DNA of 56,845 nt, taken from contig JAHTBO010000012.1 of assembly GCA_019166125.1 (NCBI GenBank), forward strand, positions 1 to 56,845, written 5' to 3'. The notes under the pieces were generated by a model, which saw only the letters and a program-made list of their open reading frames with translations, was not told the origin of the DNA and ran no database searches. Source of the stretch: Alcaligenaceae bacterium CGII-47 (GTDB lineage: Bacteria > Pseudomonadota > Gammaproteobacteria > Burkholderiales > Burkholderiaceae_B). The translations under genes were made by a program, and so were the position numbers. Below, piece by piece: positions 18,681 to 28,194 of the stretch (position 1 is the first letter of the stretch; each line of letters starts with the position of its first letter).

Positions 18681-19981
18681 TTGAGTTCCTCCACACGCAA
18701 GCGTGTCACGCTTGAGCGTACAAAAGGCAAATCGGAAATAAGCGCCAGCGCACGATTAACATCCCCTTCGCGTGCCTCATGCGTGAGGAAAATAATATCC
18801 GCCTGATGCTCGCCATGCGGCTGCTGGAACATAGAGCCAATCGATATGCCCGCATCCGAGAGCAAGCGTGCCAAATCGGCCAGCACACCTGGCTGGTCAT
18901 CGACGCGCAAGCGCAGGTAATAACCGGTACGCACATCCGCCATGTCCAGCACAGGGATATCAGCCATGGCATCAGGCTGAAACGCCAGATGCGGGACACG
19001 ATGCTCAGGATCAGCCATTTGCAGGCGTGTCACATCAACCAGATCAGCCACCACGGACGAGGCCGTAGGCAGGGATCCCGCACCCTGCCCATAATAGAGC
19101 GTCGGCCCAACGGCATCGCCAGACACCAGCACTGCATTCATCGCCCCCTCGACATTCGCGAGTATGCAGTCGGCAGGTATCAGCGCAGGGTGTACACGCA
19201 ACTCGATTCCATCAGGGCGATGACGCGTAATGCCCAGCAGCTTGATGCGATAGCCTAAGCGCTCGGCGTGGACGATGTCCTCGGAGGCTAGATGCGAAAT
19301 GCCTTCGATATAGGCCTTGTCGAACTGAACGGGAATGCCAAAAGCAAGTGAGGCAAGCAAGGTAAGCTTATGTGCCGCATCGACCCCTTCGATATCAAAG
19401 GTCGGATCCGCCTCCGCGTAGCCCAGGCGCTGCGCCTGGGCAAGGACTTCCTCGAAGGGCAAGCCACGCGAACGCATCTCTGACAGAATGAAGTTCGTCG
19501 TGCCGTTGATAATCCCCACCAGCCACTGGATGCGATTGGCGGTCAAACCTTCGCGTATGGCCTTGATAATTGGAATGCCGCCCGCCACGGCCGCCTCGAA
19601 GCCCACCATCACGCCTCGTGCGTGTGCCGCAGCGAAAATTTCGTTGCCATGGGCCGCCAATAAAGCTTTGTTGGCCGTTACGACGTGCTTACCCTGGGCG
19701 ATCGCCTCGAGGATGCAGGTGCGCGCGACGGTCTCGCCACCGATCAGCTCGACAATAATATCGATATCAGGGTCGCGTACCAGCGCCATGGCATCCTCGG
19801 TCACGCGTACATCCGGGCCCACCAGCAAACGCGCCCGGGCAGTATCACGCACGGCAATCGCCACAACCTCTATCGTGCGTCCCGCCCGACGGGCGATCTC
19901 GGAGCGATTCTGTGCCAATACGGTCCAGACACCACTACCCACTACTCCCAGGCCAAGCAGACCTACGCGTATCGGCTTCAT
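18677..19981 (-). CDS. hom: Homoserine dehydrogenase
   Basis: Reduces aspartate semialdehyde to homoserine for threonine and methionine synthesis. The 434-residue protein has the N-terminal NAD(P) motif [16 protein letters not shown], the catalytic region ([34 protein letters not shown]) and a C-terminal ACT domain ([24 protein letters not shown]) that probably mediates threonine feedback. It is monofunctional, without a fused aspartokinase. It overlaps alaC upstream and thrC downstream by 4 nt each. Confidence 0.96.
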   Translation of the reverse strand: MKPIRVGLLGLGVVGSGVWTVLAQNRSEIARRAGRTIEVVAIAVRDTARARLLVGPDVRVTEDAMALVRDPDIDIIVELIGGETVARTCILEAIAQGKHVVTANKALLAAHGNEIFAAAHARGVMVGFEAAVAGGIPIIKAIREGLTANRIQWLVGIINGTTNFILSEMRSRGLPFEEVLAQAQRLGYAEADPTFDIEGVDAAHKLTLLASLAFGIPVQFDKAYIEGISHLASEDIVHAERLGYRIKLLGITRHRPDGIELRVHPALIPADCILANVEGAMNAVLVSGDAVGPTLYYGQGAGSLPTASSVVADLVDVTRLQMADPEHRVPHLAFQPDAMADIPVLDMADVRTGYYLRLRVDDQPGVLADLARLLSDAGISIGSMFQQPHGEHQADIIFLTHEAREGDVNRALALISDLPFVRSSVTRLRVEELN

Positions 19982-21165
19982 TTACCCAATCCATCCTTAC
20001 GAAACATATCCTTGATGCCTCGCACCGCCTGTCGCGTGCGCTGCTCGTTTTCAATCAATGCAAAGCGTACATACTCGTCGCCATACTCGCCAAAGCCGAT
20101 TCCCGGAGACACGGCGACCTTGGCCTCGGTAAGCAGACGCTTGGCAAATTCGAGCGAACCCTGGGCACGATATGCCTGCGGAATATGCGCCCAGATATAC
20201 ATCGAGGCCTTAGGCACCTCGACCATCCAGCCTGCCTCGTGCAAGCCACGGGCGAGCACATCGCGGCGCCGGCGATATTGCTCTACCACCTGGGCGACGC
20301 AATCCTGTGGCCCTTCAAGCGCAGCAATCGCGGCCACCTGAAGCGGCGTAAAGGTCCCATAATCGTGGTAGCTCTTGATTCGTGCCAAGGCATTGACCAA
20401 GCCGCTATTACCGACCATGAACCCGATGCGCCAGCCAGCCATGTTGTAGCTTTTGCTCATGGTAAAGAACTCAACGGCGACATCACGCGCACCCGGGACC
20501 TGCATGATCGAGGGCGCAACATAACCGTCGAACGTAATATCCGCATAGGCCAGGTCATGGACCACCAGAATGTTGTGCTCACGTGCCAGGGCCACGATAC
20601 GCTCGAAAAAAGACAAATCCACGCACTGAGCCGTCGGATTACTGGGAAAACCCAGAATCATCATCTTGGGCTTGGGAATCGCCTCACGCACGGCACGTTC
20701 GACTTCCTCAAAAAAATCCAGGCCCGGCGTCATCGGCACAGAACGGATACTGGCCCCTGCAATCACCGCGCCATAAATATGAATCGGATAGCTCGGATTG
20801 GGCACCAGAACGGTATCGCCACGATCCAGTGTCGCGAGCATCAGATGCGCGAGACCTTCCTTAGAGCCTATCGTGACAATCGCCTCGGTGTCCGGATCGA
20901 TATCCACCTGGTAGCGACGCGCATACCAGCCCGAGATCGCCTTGCGTAGGCGCGGAATCCCCTTGGAGACAGAATAGCCATGGGTATCGGGACGACTGGC
21001 AACCTCGATTAATTTATCCACGATATGCTGGGGCGTGGGCCCATCCGGATTGCCCATGGACATATCGATGATATCCTCACCACGACGCCGGGCCGCCATC
21101 TTGAGTTCAGCAGTAATGTTGAACACATAGGGCGGTAAACGCTCAATTCGCGGAAAGCTGGTCAT
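19978..21165 (-). CDS. alaC: AlaC-type alanine transaminase
   Basis: Fold-type I PLP aminotransferase, probably making alanine from pyruvate and glutamate. From the ATG at 21165 ([15 protein letters not shown]) the protein has 395 residues. The PLP lysine lies in [17 protein letters not shown], with GNPDGPTP and [14 protein letters not shown] near the N-terminus as in AlaC. The gene directly precedes hom with a 4-nt overlap, an arrangement known in betaproteobacteria. The start could also be 12 nt upstream at 21177. Confidence 0.9.
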   Translation of the reverse strand: MTSFPRIERLPPYVFNITAELKMAARRRGEDIIDMSMGNPDGPTPQHIVDKLIEVASRPDTHGYSVSKGIPRLRKAISGWYARRYQVDIDPDTEAIVTIGSKEGLAHLMLATLDRGDTVLVPNPSYPIHIYGAVIAGASIRSVPMTPGLDFFEEVERAVREAIPKPKMMILGFPSNPTAQCVDLSFFERIVALAREHNILVVHDLAYADITFDGYVAPSIMQVPGARDVAVEFFTMSKSYNMAGWRIGFMVGNSGLVNALARIKSYHDYGTFTPLQVAAIAALEGPQDCVAQVVEQYRRRRDVLARGLHEAGWMVEVPKASMYIWAHIPQAYRAQGSLEFAKRLLTEAKVAVSPGIGFGEYGDEYVRFALIENEQRTRQAVRGIKDMFRKDGLGK

Positions 21166-21319
21166 GATGGTCCTCAATGGGGAATGGACAGGGATGGCGC
21201 CGATCCGTTTATCGTGCGGAGCAGCAAATTCAGTAATCTAGCGCAAGCCGCAGCGCCGAGCAAATAACATATGAGTTTAATGCATCAGCGGACTCTGCTG
21301 CCCGGTGACAGGATTGCGC

Positions 21320-21325
21320 TATGAT
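21320..21325 (+). promoter_or_regulatory. Candidate -10 box for the Mth938-like gene
   Basis: TATGAT lies 25 bp before the GTG start of the next gene, in the region divergent from alaC. A convincing -35 box at 17 bp spacing was not seen (CTGCTG at 21295-21300 is the nearest candidate). Confidence 0.35.
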
Positions 21326-21349
21326 CATGGTGAATTCTGGAGTGTATTC

Positions 21350-21793
21350 GTGCTATTGCAAAAAGATTCCAACCCCGCGCTCAATACCATCACGGCTTAT
21401 GGTGAGGATTACCTGGAGGTCAATCGGGTACGTTACGAGACAACTATCTGTGTCGCGCCCGAAGGCGCCATTCGCAGCCTCGAGATCACGTCCATTGATC
21501 AGGTCGATACGGCCTTGCTGCGCAGCCTCTCGGGCCTATCCGAGACCCGACGAAACGCCATGGCATTTCTTGATGATACGCCTGAAGAGCTCCCGGCTGA
21601 TGCACCCGAGGTCATTCTGATCGGCACCGGTTCCACCCAGATATTTCTGCCTGTAACGATCACCCAGCCCCTGATGGCGCTAGGTATCGGCATCGAGATC
21701 ATGAACACGCACGCTGCCGCTCGTACCTACAACATTCTAATGTCCGAGGACAGACGGGTGCTCGCCTTACTTCTTCCAGGAAAAACATCATGA
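21350..21793 (+). CDS. Mth938-like domain protein
   Basis: Small protein (147 residues from the GTG at 21350) of the Mth938/NDUFAF3-like fold, seen in NITAYGEDYLEVN-type and VILIGTGSTQIFLP segments. Biochemical role in bacteria is not established. GGAG lies 7 nt before the GTG; a longer frame from 21305 would run across the -10-like box, and a TTG at 21356 is also possible. The 3' end overlaps the bcp start by 4 nt, so it is probably co-expressed with that peroxiredoxin. Confidence 0.8.
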   Translation: MLLQKDSNPALNTITAYGEDYLEVNRVRYETTICVAPEGAIRSLEITSIDQVDTALLRSLSGLSETRRNAMAFLDDTPEELPADAPEVILIGTGSTQIFLPVTITQPLMALGIGIEIMNTHAAARTYNILMSEDRRVLALLLPGKTS

Positions 21794-22266
21794 CGCTACC
21801 CGCCATCGGACACCCGATCACCGCATTCAAGGCTCAAAGCTCCCAAGGTGAGATCGACTCAGAGGCCTTGCTGGGCCAACACCTTGTCCTGTATTTTTAC
21901 CCCAAGGACAACACCCCAGGATGCACCACCGAGTCCCAGGATTTCCGAGACCTGCACGCGCAATTTCTAGCACTCGGCTGTCAGATTATTGGCGTGTCAC
22001 GCGACTCGCTGAAATCACACCAAAGCTTCATCGATAAGTACGCTTTGCCCTTCGCGTTGATCAGCGATAGCGACGAAGCCCTTTGTACCCAGTTTGACGT
22101 CATCAAGCTTAAAAATATGTACGGCAAACAGGTCCGTGGCATCGAACGCAGCACCTTTCTGATCGACAAGCACGGCACCTTGGTGCAAGCGTGGCGGGGC
22201 GTGCGCGTCCCTGACCATGCCAACGAAGTCCTGCAGGCCGTCCAGGCCTTGGCCACCCAAGCCTAA
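21790..22266 (+). CDS. bcp: Bcp-type thioredoxin-dependent peroxiredoxin
   Basis: Reduces hydrogen peroxide and organic hydroperoxides, using thioredoxin. The 158-residue protein has YPKDNTPGCTTESQDFRD with the peroxidatic Cys in TPGCTTE. The position five residues on, where E. coli Bcp has its resolving Cys, is not Cys here, so it may act as a 1-Cys enzyme or use the other cysteine (ALGCQII). It overlaps the Mth938-like gene by 4 nt. Confidence 0.94.
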   Translation: MTLPAIGHPITAFKAQSSQGEIDSEALLGQHLVLYFYPKDNTPGCTTESQDFRDLHAQFLALGCQIIGVSRDSLKSHQSFIDKYALPFALISDSDEALCTQFDVIKLKNMYGKQVRGIERSTFLIDKHGTLVQAWRGVRVPDHANEVLQAVQALATQA

Positions 22267-22320
22267 GCGCCTGAATTTCACCTCACCCTCTGCCTACGTC
22301 CTTACCGGAGCGCCGCATTC

Positions 22321-24009
22321 ATGCCCCTTCCCAAGCTGCCGACTCAAATGGGTTCCCTCATACAGACGACTGAGCCGACGGTAACGCCGCAGATATCGCC
22401 CCCCAATCCGGCTAGCGCTTCACCCAAACGATCCAAACCCGCCCTGGCTGCAATCCTGAGCAAAGCCCCGTCCAATATACCGGCAGCCTCGCGCCAGGCC
22501 GAACCTGTTCCCCCCCCTGTCACCACTAAAAACCCCACCCCACCGGCAAAGCCCACCGAGGCGCCCGCGCGTCCCAAAAAAGCCAAACACGCACCCAAGC
22601 GCCTGCCCGTCGCACAACGCAAGCTCTTTGTGCTGGATACCAACGTGCTGCTGCATGACTCGAACTCGCTGTTCCGCTTCGCCGAACATGATGTGTACTT
22701 GCCCATGATCGTGCTCGAAGAGCTCGATCACCAGAAAAAAGGCATGTCCGAGGTCGCACGCAATGCACGCCAGGTCAGCCGCTCTCTGGACGGTCTGATC
22801 AGCGACACCCTTGACCTGAAAAAAGGCGTTCCACTGGATGGGCAGGGCAATGTCGAGGCCTTGGGTACCCTGTATTTTCAGACGACGGCCCAGGACACGC
22901 GCCTGCCCATCGATCTGCCGATCGGCAAGGCCGATAACGTTATCCTGAGCATCGTCCATAGCCTGCAAGCCGAGCAACCCAAACGCAATGTTGTCCTGGT
23001 GTCCAAGGACATCAATATGCGCCTGAAGGCCCGCGCATTGGGCCTGCCAGCCGAGGACTATCTCAACGACCACGTCCTCGACGATTCGGACCTGCTCTAC
23101 GATGGCGTCATGCCGCTGCCCGAGAACTTCTGGGTCAAACATGGCAAAAATATCGAATCCTGGCAGCAAAGCGGCACCACCTACTACCGGGTCCACGGCC
23201 CGCTTTGTGCCTCATTCATTGTCAATGAATTCGTCTATTACGAGGGCGATATGCCCTTGTACGCTCAGGTCAAAGAGGTCACAGGTAAAAGCGCTGTGCT
23301 GGCGACCCTACGGGACTATAGCCATGGCAAAAACAGTATTTGGGGCATCACCGCGCGTAACCGCGAGCAAAACTTTGCCCTGAATCTTCTGATGAACCCG
23401 GATTGTGACTTTGTGTCCCTGCTGGGCCAGGCCGGAACCGGCAAAACCCTGCTGGCCTTGGCCAGTGGCTTGGCGCAGACTCTAGAGACCAAGCGCTACA
23501 CAGAGATCATCATCACCCGGGCGACGGTTCCGGTGGGCGATGACATCGGATTTTTGCCTGGCACCGAAGAGGAAAAAATGCTGCCGTGGATGGGTGCGCT
23601 CGAGGACAACCTTGAGGTTTTGCATCAGGGTACGACCAGCCTAAGCCCACCAGGCAACAACCACGACTGGACCAAGACCCCCGCCATGGACCTGATCCGG
23701 GCACGTATCAAGGTCAAATCCCTGAACTTCATGCGCGGGCGCACATTCTTAAATAAGTACCTGATTATCGACGAGGCACAAAACCTGACGCCCAAGCAAA
23801 TGAAAACCCTGGTCACGCGGGCGGGTCCAGGGACGAAAATCGTCTGTTTGGGCAATATTGCACAGATCGACACCCCCTACCTGACCGAAGGCAGTTCGGG
23901 TTTGACCTACGTTGTGGATCGATTCAAGGGCTGGCCGCATGCTGGCCATGTGACGTTGCAGCGCGGCGAACGCTCGCGCCTGGCCGACTATGCCAGTGAG
24001 GCACTCTGA
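22321..24009 (+). CDS. PIN domain-PhoH family ATPase
   Basis: A 562-residue protein fusing an N-terminal PIN nuclease-like domain (LFVLDTNVLLHD at about residue 102; acidic residues in VLEELDHQKKG) to a PhoH ATPase domain. Walker A is GQAGTGKT at about residue 368 and Walker B is LIIDEAQNLTP. The first 100 residues are a Pro/Ala/Lys-rich low-complexity stretch without predictable fold. Such PhoH2-like proteins are proposed RNA helicase/nucleases. It overlaps no neighbour; pdxA starts 5 bp later. Confidence 0.93.
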   Translation: MPLPKLPTQMGSLIQTTEPTVTPQISPPNPASASPKRSKPALAAILSKAPSNIPAASRQAEPVPPPVTTKNPTPPAKPTEAPARPKKAKHAPKRLPVAQRKLFVLDTNVLLHDSNSLFRFAEHDVYLPMIVLEELDHQKKGMSEVARNARQVSRSLDGLISDTLDLKKGVPLDGQGNVEALGTLYFQTTAQDTRLPIDLPIGKADNVILSIVHSLQAEQPKRNVVLVSKDINMRLKARALGLPAEDYLNDHVLDDSDLLYDGVMPLPENFWVKHGKNIESWQQSGTTYYRVHGPLCASFIVNEFVYYEGDMPLYAQVKEVTGKSAVLATLRDYSHGKNSIWGITARNREQNFALNLLMNPDCDFVSLLGQAGTGKTLLALASGLAQTLETKRYTEIIITRATVPVGDDIGFLPGTEEEKMLPWMGALEDNLEVLHQGTTSLSPPGNNHDWTKTPAMDLIRARIKVKSLNFMRGRTFLNKYLIIDEAQNLTPKQMKTLVTRAGPGTKIVCLGNIAQIDTPYLTEGSSGLTYVVDRFKGWPHAGHVTLQRGERSRLADYASEAL

Positions 24010-24013
24010 GGTC

Positions 24014-25015
24014 ATGACACGCCGCGCGCAGCCAGTGGGCTTTACCATGGGGGATGCTGCAGGCATTGGGCCAGAGCTGCTGGTCAAGGCATTTGCCACC
24101 GGCCTGCCCCATCCTGCGCTTGTCTACGGCGACCTCGGCATCCTGCGCCAAACCTGTCTACGTCTGGGGCTGGATCAGCGGCTGCGCATCGAGCCTATCG
24201 AACACGAGCCGCCCGCCCCGTCCACGCCAGAACAGGGTGTGATGCGTGTGCGCAATCGCTGGCGCGCCCTGCCCGCAGATCTACCTATCGGGCACCTGAG
24301 TGCCGAGGCAGGCCAGGGCGCCTACGAATACCTGTGCCATGCGATCGACGATGCCAAGGCAGGTCGCCTGCGCGCCGTGGTCACGGCGCCGCTCAATAAG
24401 CTCGCCATGCAGGCTGCGGGGCTGGATTTTCCCGGCCACACAGAAATCCTGGCCAGTCGAACCGGCACTGAAAAATTCGCCATGATGCTTGCCAATCCCG
24501 AGCTGCGCGTCATCCTGGTCACCATCCACCTTGCACTCGCCGAGGTCCCGGCGGCCATCACGCTCGAGGCCGAATTACAAACCATCAGCCTGGCCCAAGA
24601 TGCCTGCCGGATGGCCGGTATTGCGCATCCTCGTATCGCGGTTGCTGGACTTAACCCCCACGCCGGCGAAGGGGGGCGTTTTGGGGACGAAGAGGTGCGC
24701 GTCATCGCGCCGGCGATCGCCCAGGCCCGGGCGCAAGGCATGGATGTCACCGGCCCATGGCCGGGCGACACCATATTCATGCGCGCCCGACGCGGCGAAT
24801 TCGATATTGTCGTGGCTCAGTACCACGATCAGGGGCTAATCCCCGTGAAGTACCTAGGGGTTGAACAAGGCGTCAACGTCACCGTCGGCCTGCCCTTTGT
24901 ACGCACCAGCGTCGACCACGGTACCGCCTTTGATATTGCGGGCCAAGGCATCGCCGACCCCGCCTCGCTGCTCGCCGCCTATCAGATGGCGCTACGCATG
25001 AGTCAAGGCGTCTAG
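24014..25015 (+). CDS. pdxA: 4-hydroxythreonine-4-phosphate dehydrogenase PdxA
   Basis: NAD-dependent step in DXP-dependent pyridoxal phosphate synthesis. The 333-residue protein has the N-terminal VGFTMGDAAGIGPELLVKA, DFPGHTEILASRTG, GLNPHAGEGGRFGDEE and YHDQGLIPVKYLG with the Zn ligands. The ATG at 24014 is preceded by GAGG; an in-frame ATG at 23990 would overlap phoH. It is convergent with dnaB with only a 9-bp gap. The pathway's DXP comes from dxs elsewhere in this window. Confidence 0.93.
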   Translation: MTRRAQPVGFTMGDAAGIGPELLVKAFATGLPHPALVYGDLGILRQTCLRLGLDQRLRIEPIEHEPPAPSTPEQGVMRVRNRWRALPADLPIGHLSAEAGQGAYEYLCHAIDDAKAGRLRAVVTAPLNKLAMQAAGLDFPGHTEILASRTGTEKFAMMLANPELRVILVTIHLALAEVPAAITLEAELQTISLAQDACRMAGIAHPRIAVAGLNPHAGEGGRFGDEEVRVIAPAIAQARAQGMDVTGPWPGDTIFMRARRGEFDIVVAQYHDQGLIPVKYLGVEQGVNVTVGLPFVRTSVDHGTAFDIAGQGIADPASLLAAYQMALRMSQGV

Positions 25016-25024
25016 CGGCCGGTC

Positions 25025-26392
25025 CTAGGACCTTGCCGAGAAATTCAGAAAACGGGTGCTCGCCCCCTGAAAGGTCAGCCGTACCGTGCCAATTGGCCCA
25101 TTACGCTGTTTACCCACAATGATCTCTGCTGTGCCTTTATCAGGCGAATCGGGGTTATAGACCTCATCGCGATAGATGAACACAATCAGGTCGGCGTCCT
25201 GTTCGATTGCGCCCGATTCACGCAGATCACTCATGATGGGACGCTTGTTGGGCCGCTGCTCTAGGCTTCGGTTTAACTGCGAAAGCGCCATCACCGGACA
25301 GCTCAATTCCTTCGCCAGACTTTTGAGTGAACGACTGATTTCAGAAATCTCGGTGGCGCGATTCTCGCCCGAGCCATTGGCTGACATCAGCTGCAAATAA
25401 TCAATGATGATCAAGCCCATTTGCCCGCACTGTCGCGCCAGTCGACGCGCGCGTGCACGTACCTCCATGGATGTCAGTGCTGGTGTCTCGTCAATGTAGA
25501 TCTGGGCCTCTTGGACACGCTGCACAGCGTGGGTCAAGCGCGGCCAATCATCCTGGGTGAGCTTACCCGTACGCATCCGGTGCTGATCAAGCATCCCCAC
25601 GGATCCGATCATACGTTGCGCCAATTGCACCGCCCCCATCTCCATAGAGAACACGGCGACAGGCAAACCCTGCTCGATGGCGACGTGCTCACCAACGTTC
25701 ATCGCAAACGAGGTCTTGCCCATAGAGGGGCGCCCCGCCACAATCACCAGATCCCCGGCCTGCAAGCCAGAGGTCATGCGATCCAGGTCAGTGAAGCCCG
25801 TGGGCACCCCCGTCACATCCGAGTCGCCCTCGCGATGGTAGAGCTCATCGATACGCTGGATCACCTGAGAGAGCAGCGGCTGGATATCCTGAAACCCCGC
25901 AGTCCCCCTGGCGCCTTCCTGCGCAATCTGAAAGACCCGCGATTCGGCTTCATCGAGAATCTGACGGGCTTCCTTGCCCTGAGGATTAAAGGCGGTTGAA
26001 GAGATCTCGTCGGCGACCGAGACGAGCTTACGCAACATGGCACGTTCGCGCACGATCTCTGCATAGCGACGGATATTTGCCGCCGAGGGCGTATTGTGTG
26101 CGAGCGCATTCAGATAAGGCAGGCCACCGGTCTCATCGGTCTTGCCTGCCATGGCGAGAGATTCGTGGACAGTAATCACGTCGGCCGGACGCGCCAGGCC
26201 AACCAAGCGGGTGATGTGCTGCCAAATCAGGCGATGGTCAAAGCGATAAAAATCATCATCGACCAACACATCCGCAATCCGGTCAAAGGCGGCATTATCC
26301 AATAACAGACCGCCCAGTACGGACTGCTCAGCCTCAATTGAATGAGGGGGCACGCGCAAATAATCAAGCTGCGTATCCGTATCGAGCTTCAT
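25025..26392 (-). CDS. dnaB: Replicative DNA helicase DnaB
   Basis: Hexameric helicase of the replication fork. The 455-residue protein has the N-terminal DnaB collar domain (VPPHSIEAEQSVLGGLLLD), the RecA-like core with Walker A VAGRPSMGKTSFA at about residue 215, and IIIDYLQLMS followed by the DnaB motif LSQLNRSLEQRPNKRP. The C-terminus is IGTVRLTFQGASTRF. No intein is present. It lies downstream of the rpsF-priB-rpsR-rplI operon on the same strand, but a strong terminator stands between them. Confidence 0.97.
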   Translation of the reverse strand: MKLDTDTQLDYLRVPPHSIEAEQSVLGGLLLDNAAFDRIADVLVDDDFYRFDHRLIWQHITRLVGLARPADVITVHESLAMAGKTDETGGLPYLNALAHNTPSAANIRRYAEIVRERAMLRKLVSVADEISSTAFNPQGKEARQILDEAESRVFQIAQEGARGTAGFQDIQPLLSQVIQRIDELYHREGDSDVTGVPTGFTDLDRMTSGLQAGDLVIVAGRPSMGKTSFAMNVGEHVAIEQGLPVAVFSMEMGAVQLAQRMIGSVGMLDQHRMRTGKLTQDDWPRLTHAVQRVQEAQIYIDETPALTSMEVRARARRLARQCGQMGLIIIDYLQLMSANGSGENRATEISEISRSLKSLAKELSCPVMALSQLNRSLEQRPNKRPIMSDLRESGAIEQDADLIVFIYRDEVYNPDSPDKGTAEIIVGKQRNGPIGTVRLTFQGASTRFLNFSARS

Positions 26393-26420
26393 GGTGAGTC
26401 CTCATCAGGCGTGGCAAGGC

Positions 26421-26451
26421 AAATAAAAAGAGCCGGCTATTCGCCGGCTCT
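26421..26451 (-). terminator. Rho-independent terminator after rplI
   Basis: On the minus strand the arms AGAGCCGGC and GCCGGCTCT pair perfectly (9 bp) around the loop GAATA (26429-26451) and are followed at once by TTTTATTT (26428-26421). This is a textbook terminator for the rpsF-priB-rpsR-rplI transcript. It lies 28 bp before the dnaB start codon. Confidence 0.9.
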
Positions 26452-26512
26452 GGTGACCCAGAGTGCCAGCCCATTTTCCTTATAGAAAATGTAGCATAGC
26501 ACCCGTTGGCAA

Positions 26513-26968
26513 TCAGGCCATCTCGCCTTGGACGGTGACGACGATATCCGCAACGACGTCCGCGTGCAATGCAACCTGTAGCGGGAACTCGCCTACGGTC
26601 TTGATTGCGCCGCCAGGCATGCGTACCTGGCCCTTGTGGATGCCTTCAAAGCCAGCTGTTGCCAAGGCAGCCGCAATATCCATGGTGGTGACTGAACCAA
26701 ACAAACGTCCGTCCACACCCGCCTTTTGCGAAATAACGAGCGCGTAGCCGCCAAGCTTCGTGCCCACGGCCTGCCAGACGGCAAGCTTTTCAGCCTGCTG
26801 CTTTTCGATCTCGGCACGACGCTCTTCGAATTCCTTTAGAGCTGATGCCGTCGCACGCCGGGCGAATTTTTGGGGAATCAAGTAATTACGGGCATAGCCG
26901 TCGCGCACGCGCACGACTTCGCCAAGATTACCCAGATTGGAGATTTTTTCGAGCAGAATAACTTGCAT
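26513..26968 (-). CDS. rplI: 50S ribosomal protein bL9
   Basis: Large-subunit ribosomal protein L9, 151 residues. The start [32 protein letters not shown] is the conserved N-terminal rRNA-binding domain, followed by the long connecting helix and a C-terminal domain. It is last in rpsF-priB-rpsR-rplI and is followed by a Rho-independent terminator. Confidence 0.97.
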   Translation of the reverse strand: MQVILLEKISNLGNLGEVVRVRDGYARNYLIPQKFARRATASALKEFEERRAEIEKQQAEKLAVWQAVGTKLGGYALVISQKAGVDGRLFGSVTTMDIAAALATAGFEGIHKGQVRMPGGAIKTVGEFPLQVALHADVVADIVVTVQGEMA

Positions 26969-26983
26969 GAAGATAGACCTCGA

Positions 26984-27256
26984 TTAATTGTGGTTATCGG
27001 TGTAGGGCAACAAAGCCAGGAAACGAGCACGCTTAATCGCGGTGTCCAATTGGCGCTGATAGTGCGCCTTGGTGCCCGTCAGGCGAGCCGGAATGATCTT
27101 GCCGTTTTCCTGAATGAAGTCGCGCAGCGTGTCCAGATCCTTGTAGTCGATCTCATCAACTTTGGCGGCGGTAAAGCGGCAGAACTTACGACGCTTGAAC
27201 AGCGGGTTCTGTTGGGTAAATTTACGTTTTTCTTTGGTCTTTTTAAAGAAAGCCAT
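26984..27256 (-). CDS. rpsR: 30S ribosomal protein bS18
   Basis: Small-subunit ribosomal protein S18, 90 residues, with the conserved [19 protein letters not shown] and the C-terminal [26 protein letters not shown]. The arrangement with rpsF, priB and rplI is the classical operon. The 73-bp gap to priB is slightly larger than other gaps in the operon. Confidence 0.97.
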   Translation of the reverse strand: MAFFKKTKEKRKFTQQNPLFKRRKFCRFTAAKVDEIDYKDLDTLRDFIQENGKIIPARLTGTKAHYQRQLDTAIKRARFLALLPYTDNHN

Positions 27257-27329
27257 CGTGTGCCTCTATCGTGTGCCGGGATCATCCCGACGAATTCATT
27301 TATACAACACGCACCATGCGCGCCATCGT

Positions 27330-27653
27330 TTATTCCAGACTGCCCAAGGGATCGGGCGGGACCCTGTGCCGGGATGCCTGCTGGATATGCAAGACCAGCT
27401 TAGACGAGCCCTGGCGCTGTGCCGCGATAAACCCCTCGACTTCCAGACGACAACCCAAAGGCGTATCGATCAGCAACAGGGCCATTTCGCCTAACGCCAC
27501 AGCAGAGACTGCTATCTCTATGCGGCGCATCTGTCCGGCTTCGCGGACATCCGACTCATGAGCCAACACCATTTCGATCACGGGTACCCCAGCTGGGGTA
27601 TACCTCAAAGTCTTGATTTCCTGCAGACTTGCTGTCAAGGCAAATCGGTTCAA
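27330..27653 (-). CDS. priB: Primosomal replication protein PriB
   Basis: Single-strand DNA-binding OB-fold protein that helps PriA restart stalled replication forks. The product is 107 residues from the TTG at 27653, giving LNRFALTASLQEIKTLRYTPAGVPV, which aligns with the N-terminus of PriB. There is no ATG; another in-frame TTG at 27680 sits 1 nt after the rpsF stop and would add 9 residues. The gene order rpsF-priB-rpsR supports the identity. Confidence 0.87.
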   Translation of the reverse strand: MNRFALTASLQEIKTLRYTPAGVPVIEMVLAHESDVREAGQMRRIEIAVSAVALGEMALLLIDTPLGCRLEVEGFIAAQRQGSSKLVLHIQQASRHRVPPDPLGSLE

Positions 27654-27681
27654 GGCCTCGTTACCTGGGTCATCCGCCAAA

Positions 27682-28074
27682 TCAGGATTCTGCTGCAGCA
27701 GCCCCGACAGGCGCGGCCGAGTGTTCAGGCGTTGCCTTGCGGGCTTCCTCGCGCTCGACGGACTTCATCATGATGGACGGCGTGGTATGAGCGGCCTTGG
27801 TCTTAATGACCAGGGAACGCAGGATCGCATCGTTATAGCGGAAGGAATGCTCTAACTCATCCATGGCGACCTGGCCGCACTCGATGTTAAAGCACACATA
27901 ATGGGCCTTGACGAGCTTTTGGATCGGGTAGGCCAATTGGCGACGACCCCAGTCCTCGAGGCGATGAACCACACCGCCGTTCGTGGTCACCATGGTTTGG
28001 TAACGCTCGATCATGGCAGGCACCTGTTCGCTTTGATCAGGATGCACAATAAACACTACTTCGTAGTGGCGCAT
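27682..28074 (-). CDS. rpsF: 30S ribosomal protein bS6
   Basis: Small-subunit ribosomal protein S6, partner of S18. The 130-residue protein starts [25 protein letters not shown] and has the conserved [18 protein letters not shown]. It ends in an Ala/Glu-rich tail, as common in betaproteobacteria. It is the first gene of the operon; the promoter should lie in the 120 bp before folE2. Longer in-frame starts up to 28161 are not supported by the family. Confidence 0.96.
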   Translation of the reverse strand: MRHYEVVFIVHPDQSEQVPAMIERYQTMVTTNGGVVHRLEDWGRRQLAYPIQKLVKAHYVCFNIECGQVAMDELEHSFRYNDAILRSLVIKTKAAHTTPSIMMKSVEREEARKATPEHSAAPVGAAAAES

Positions 28075-28194
28075 AGATAATACTCCTAAGGATGTCTGCA
28101 TATAAACAGACAGCCCGCCCAAGCGGAAAAGCCTCCGATGGGTCGAGCAAGAAACCAGCAATTATAGCATTAGTTGCCAGCGTAACGCGTGACC

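Noticed and set aside
22420-23196. 258-codon open frame antisense to the PIN-PhoH gene
   Set aside because: A shadow of a clear gene in GC-rich DNA; no start site, motif or context of its own.
23990-24013. Upstream ATG as the pdxA start
   Set aside because: It lies inside the PhoH coding region, while the ATG at 24014 has GAGG in front and gives the normal PdxA N-terminus.
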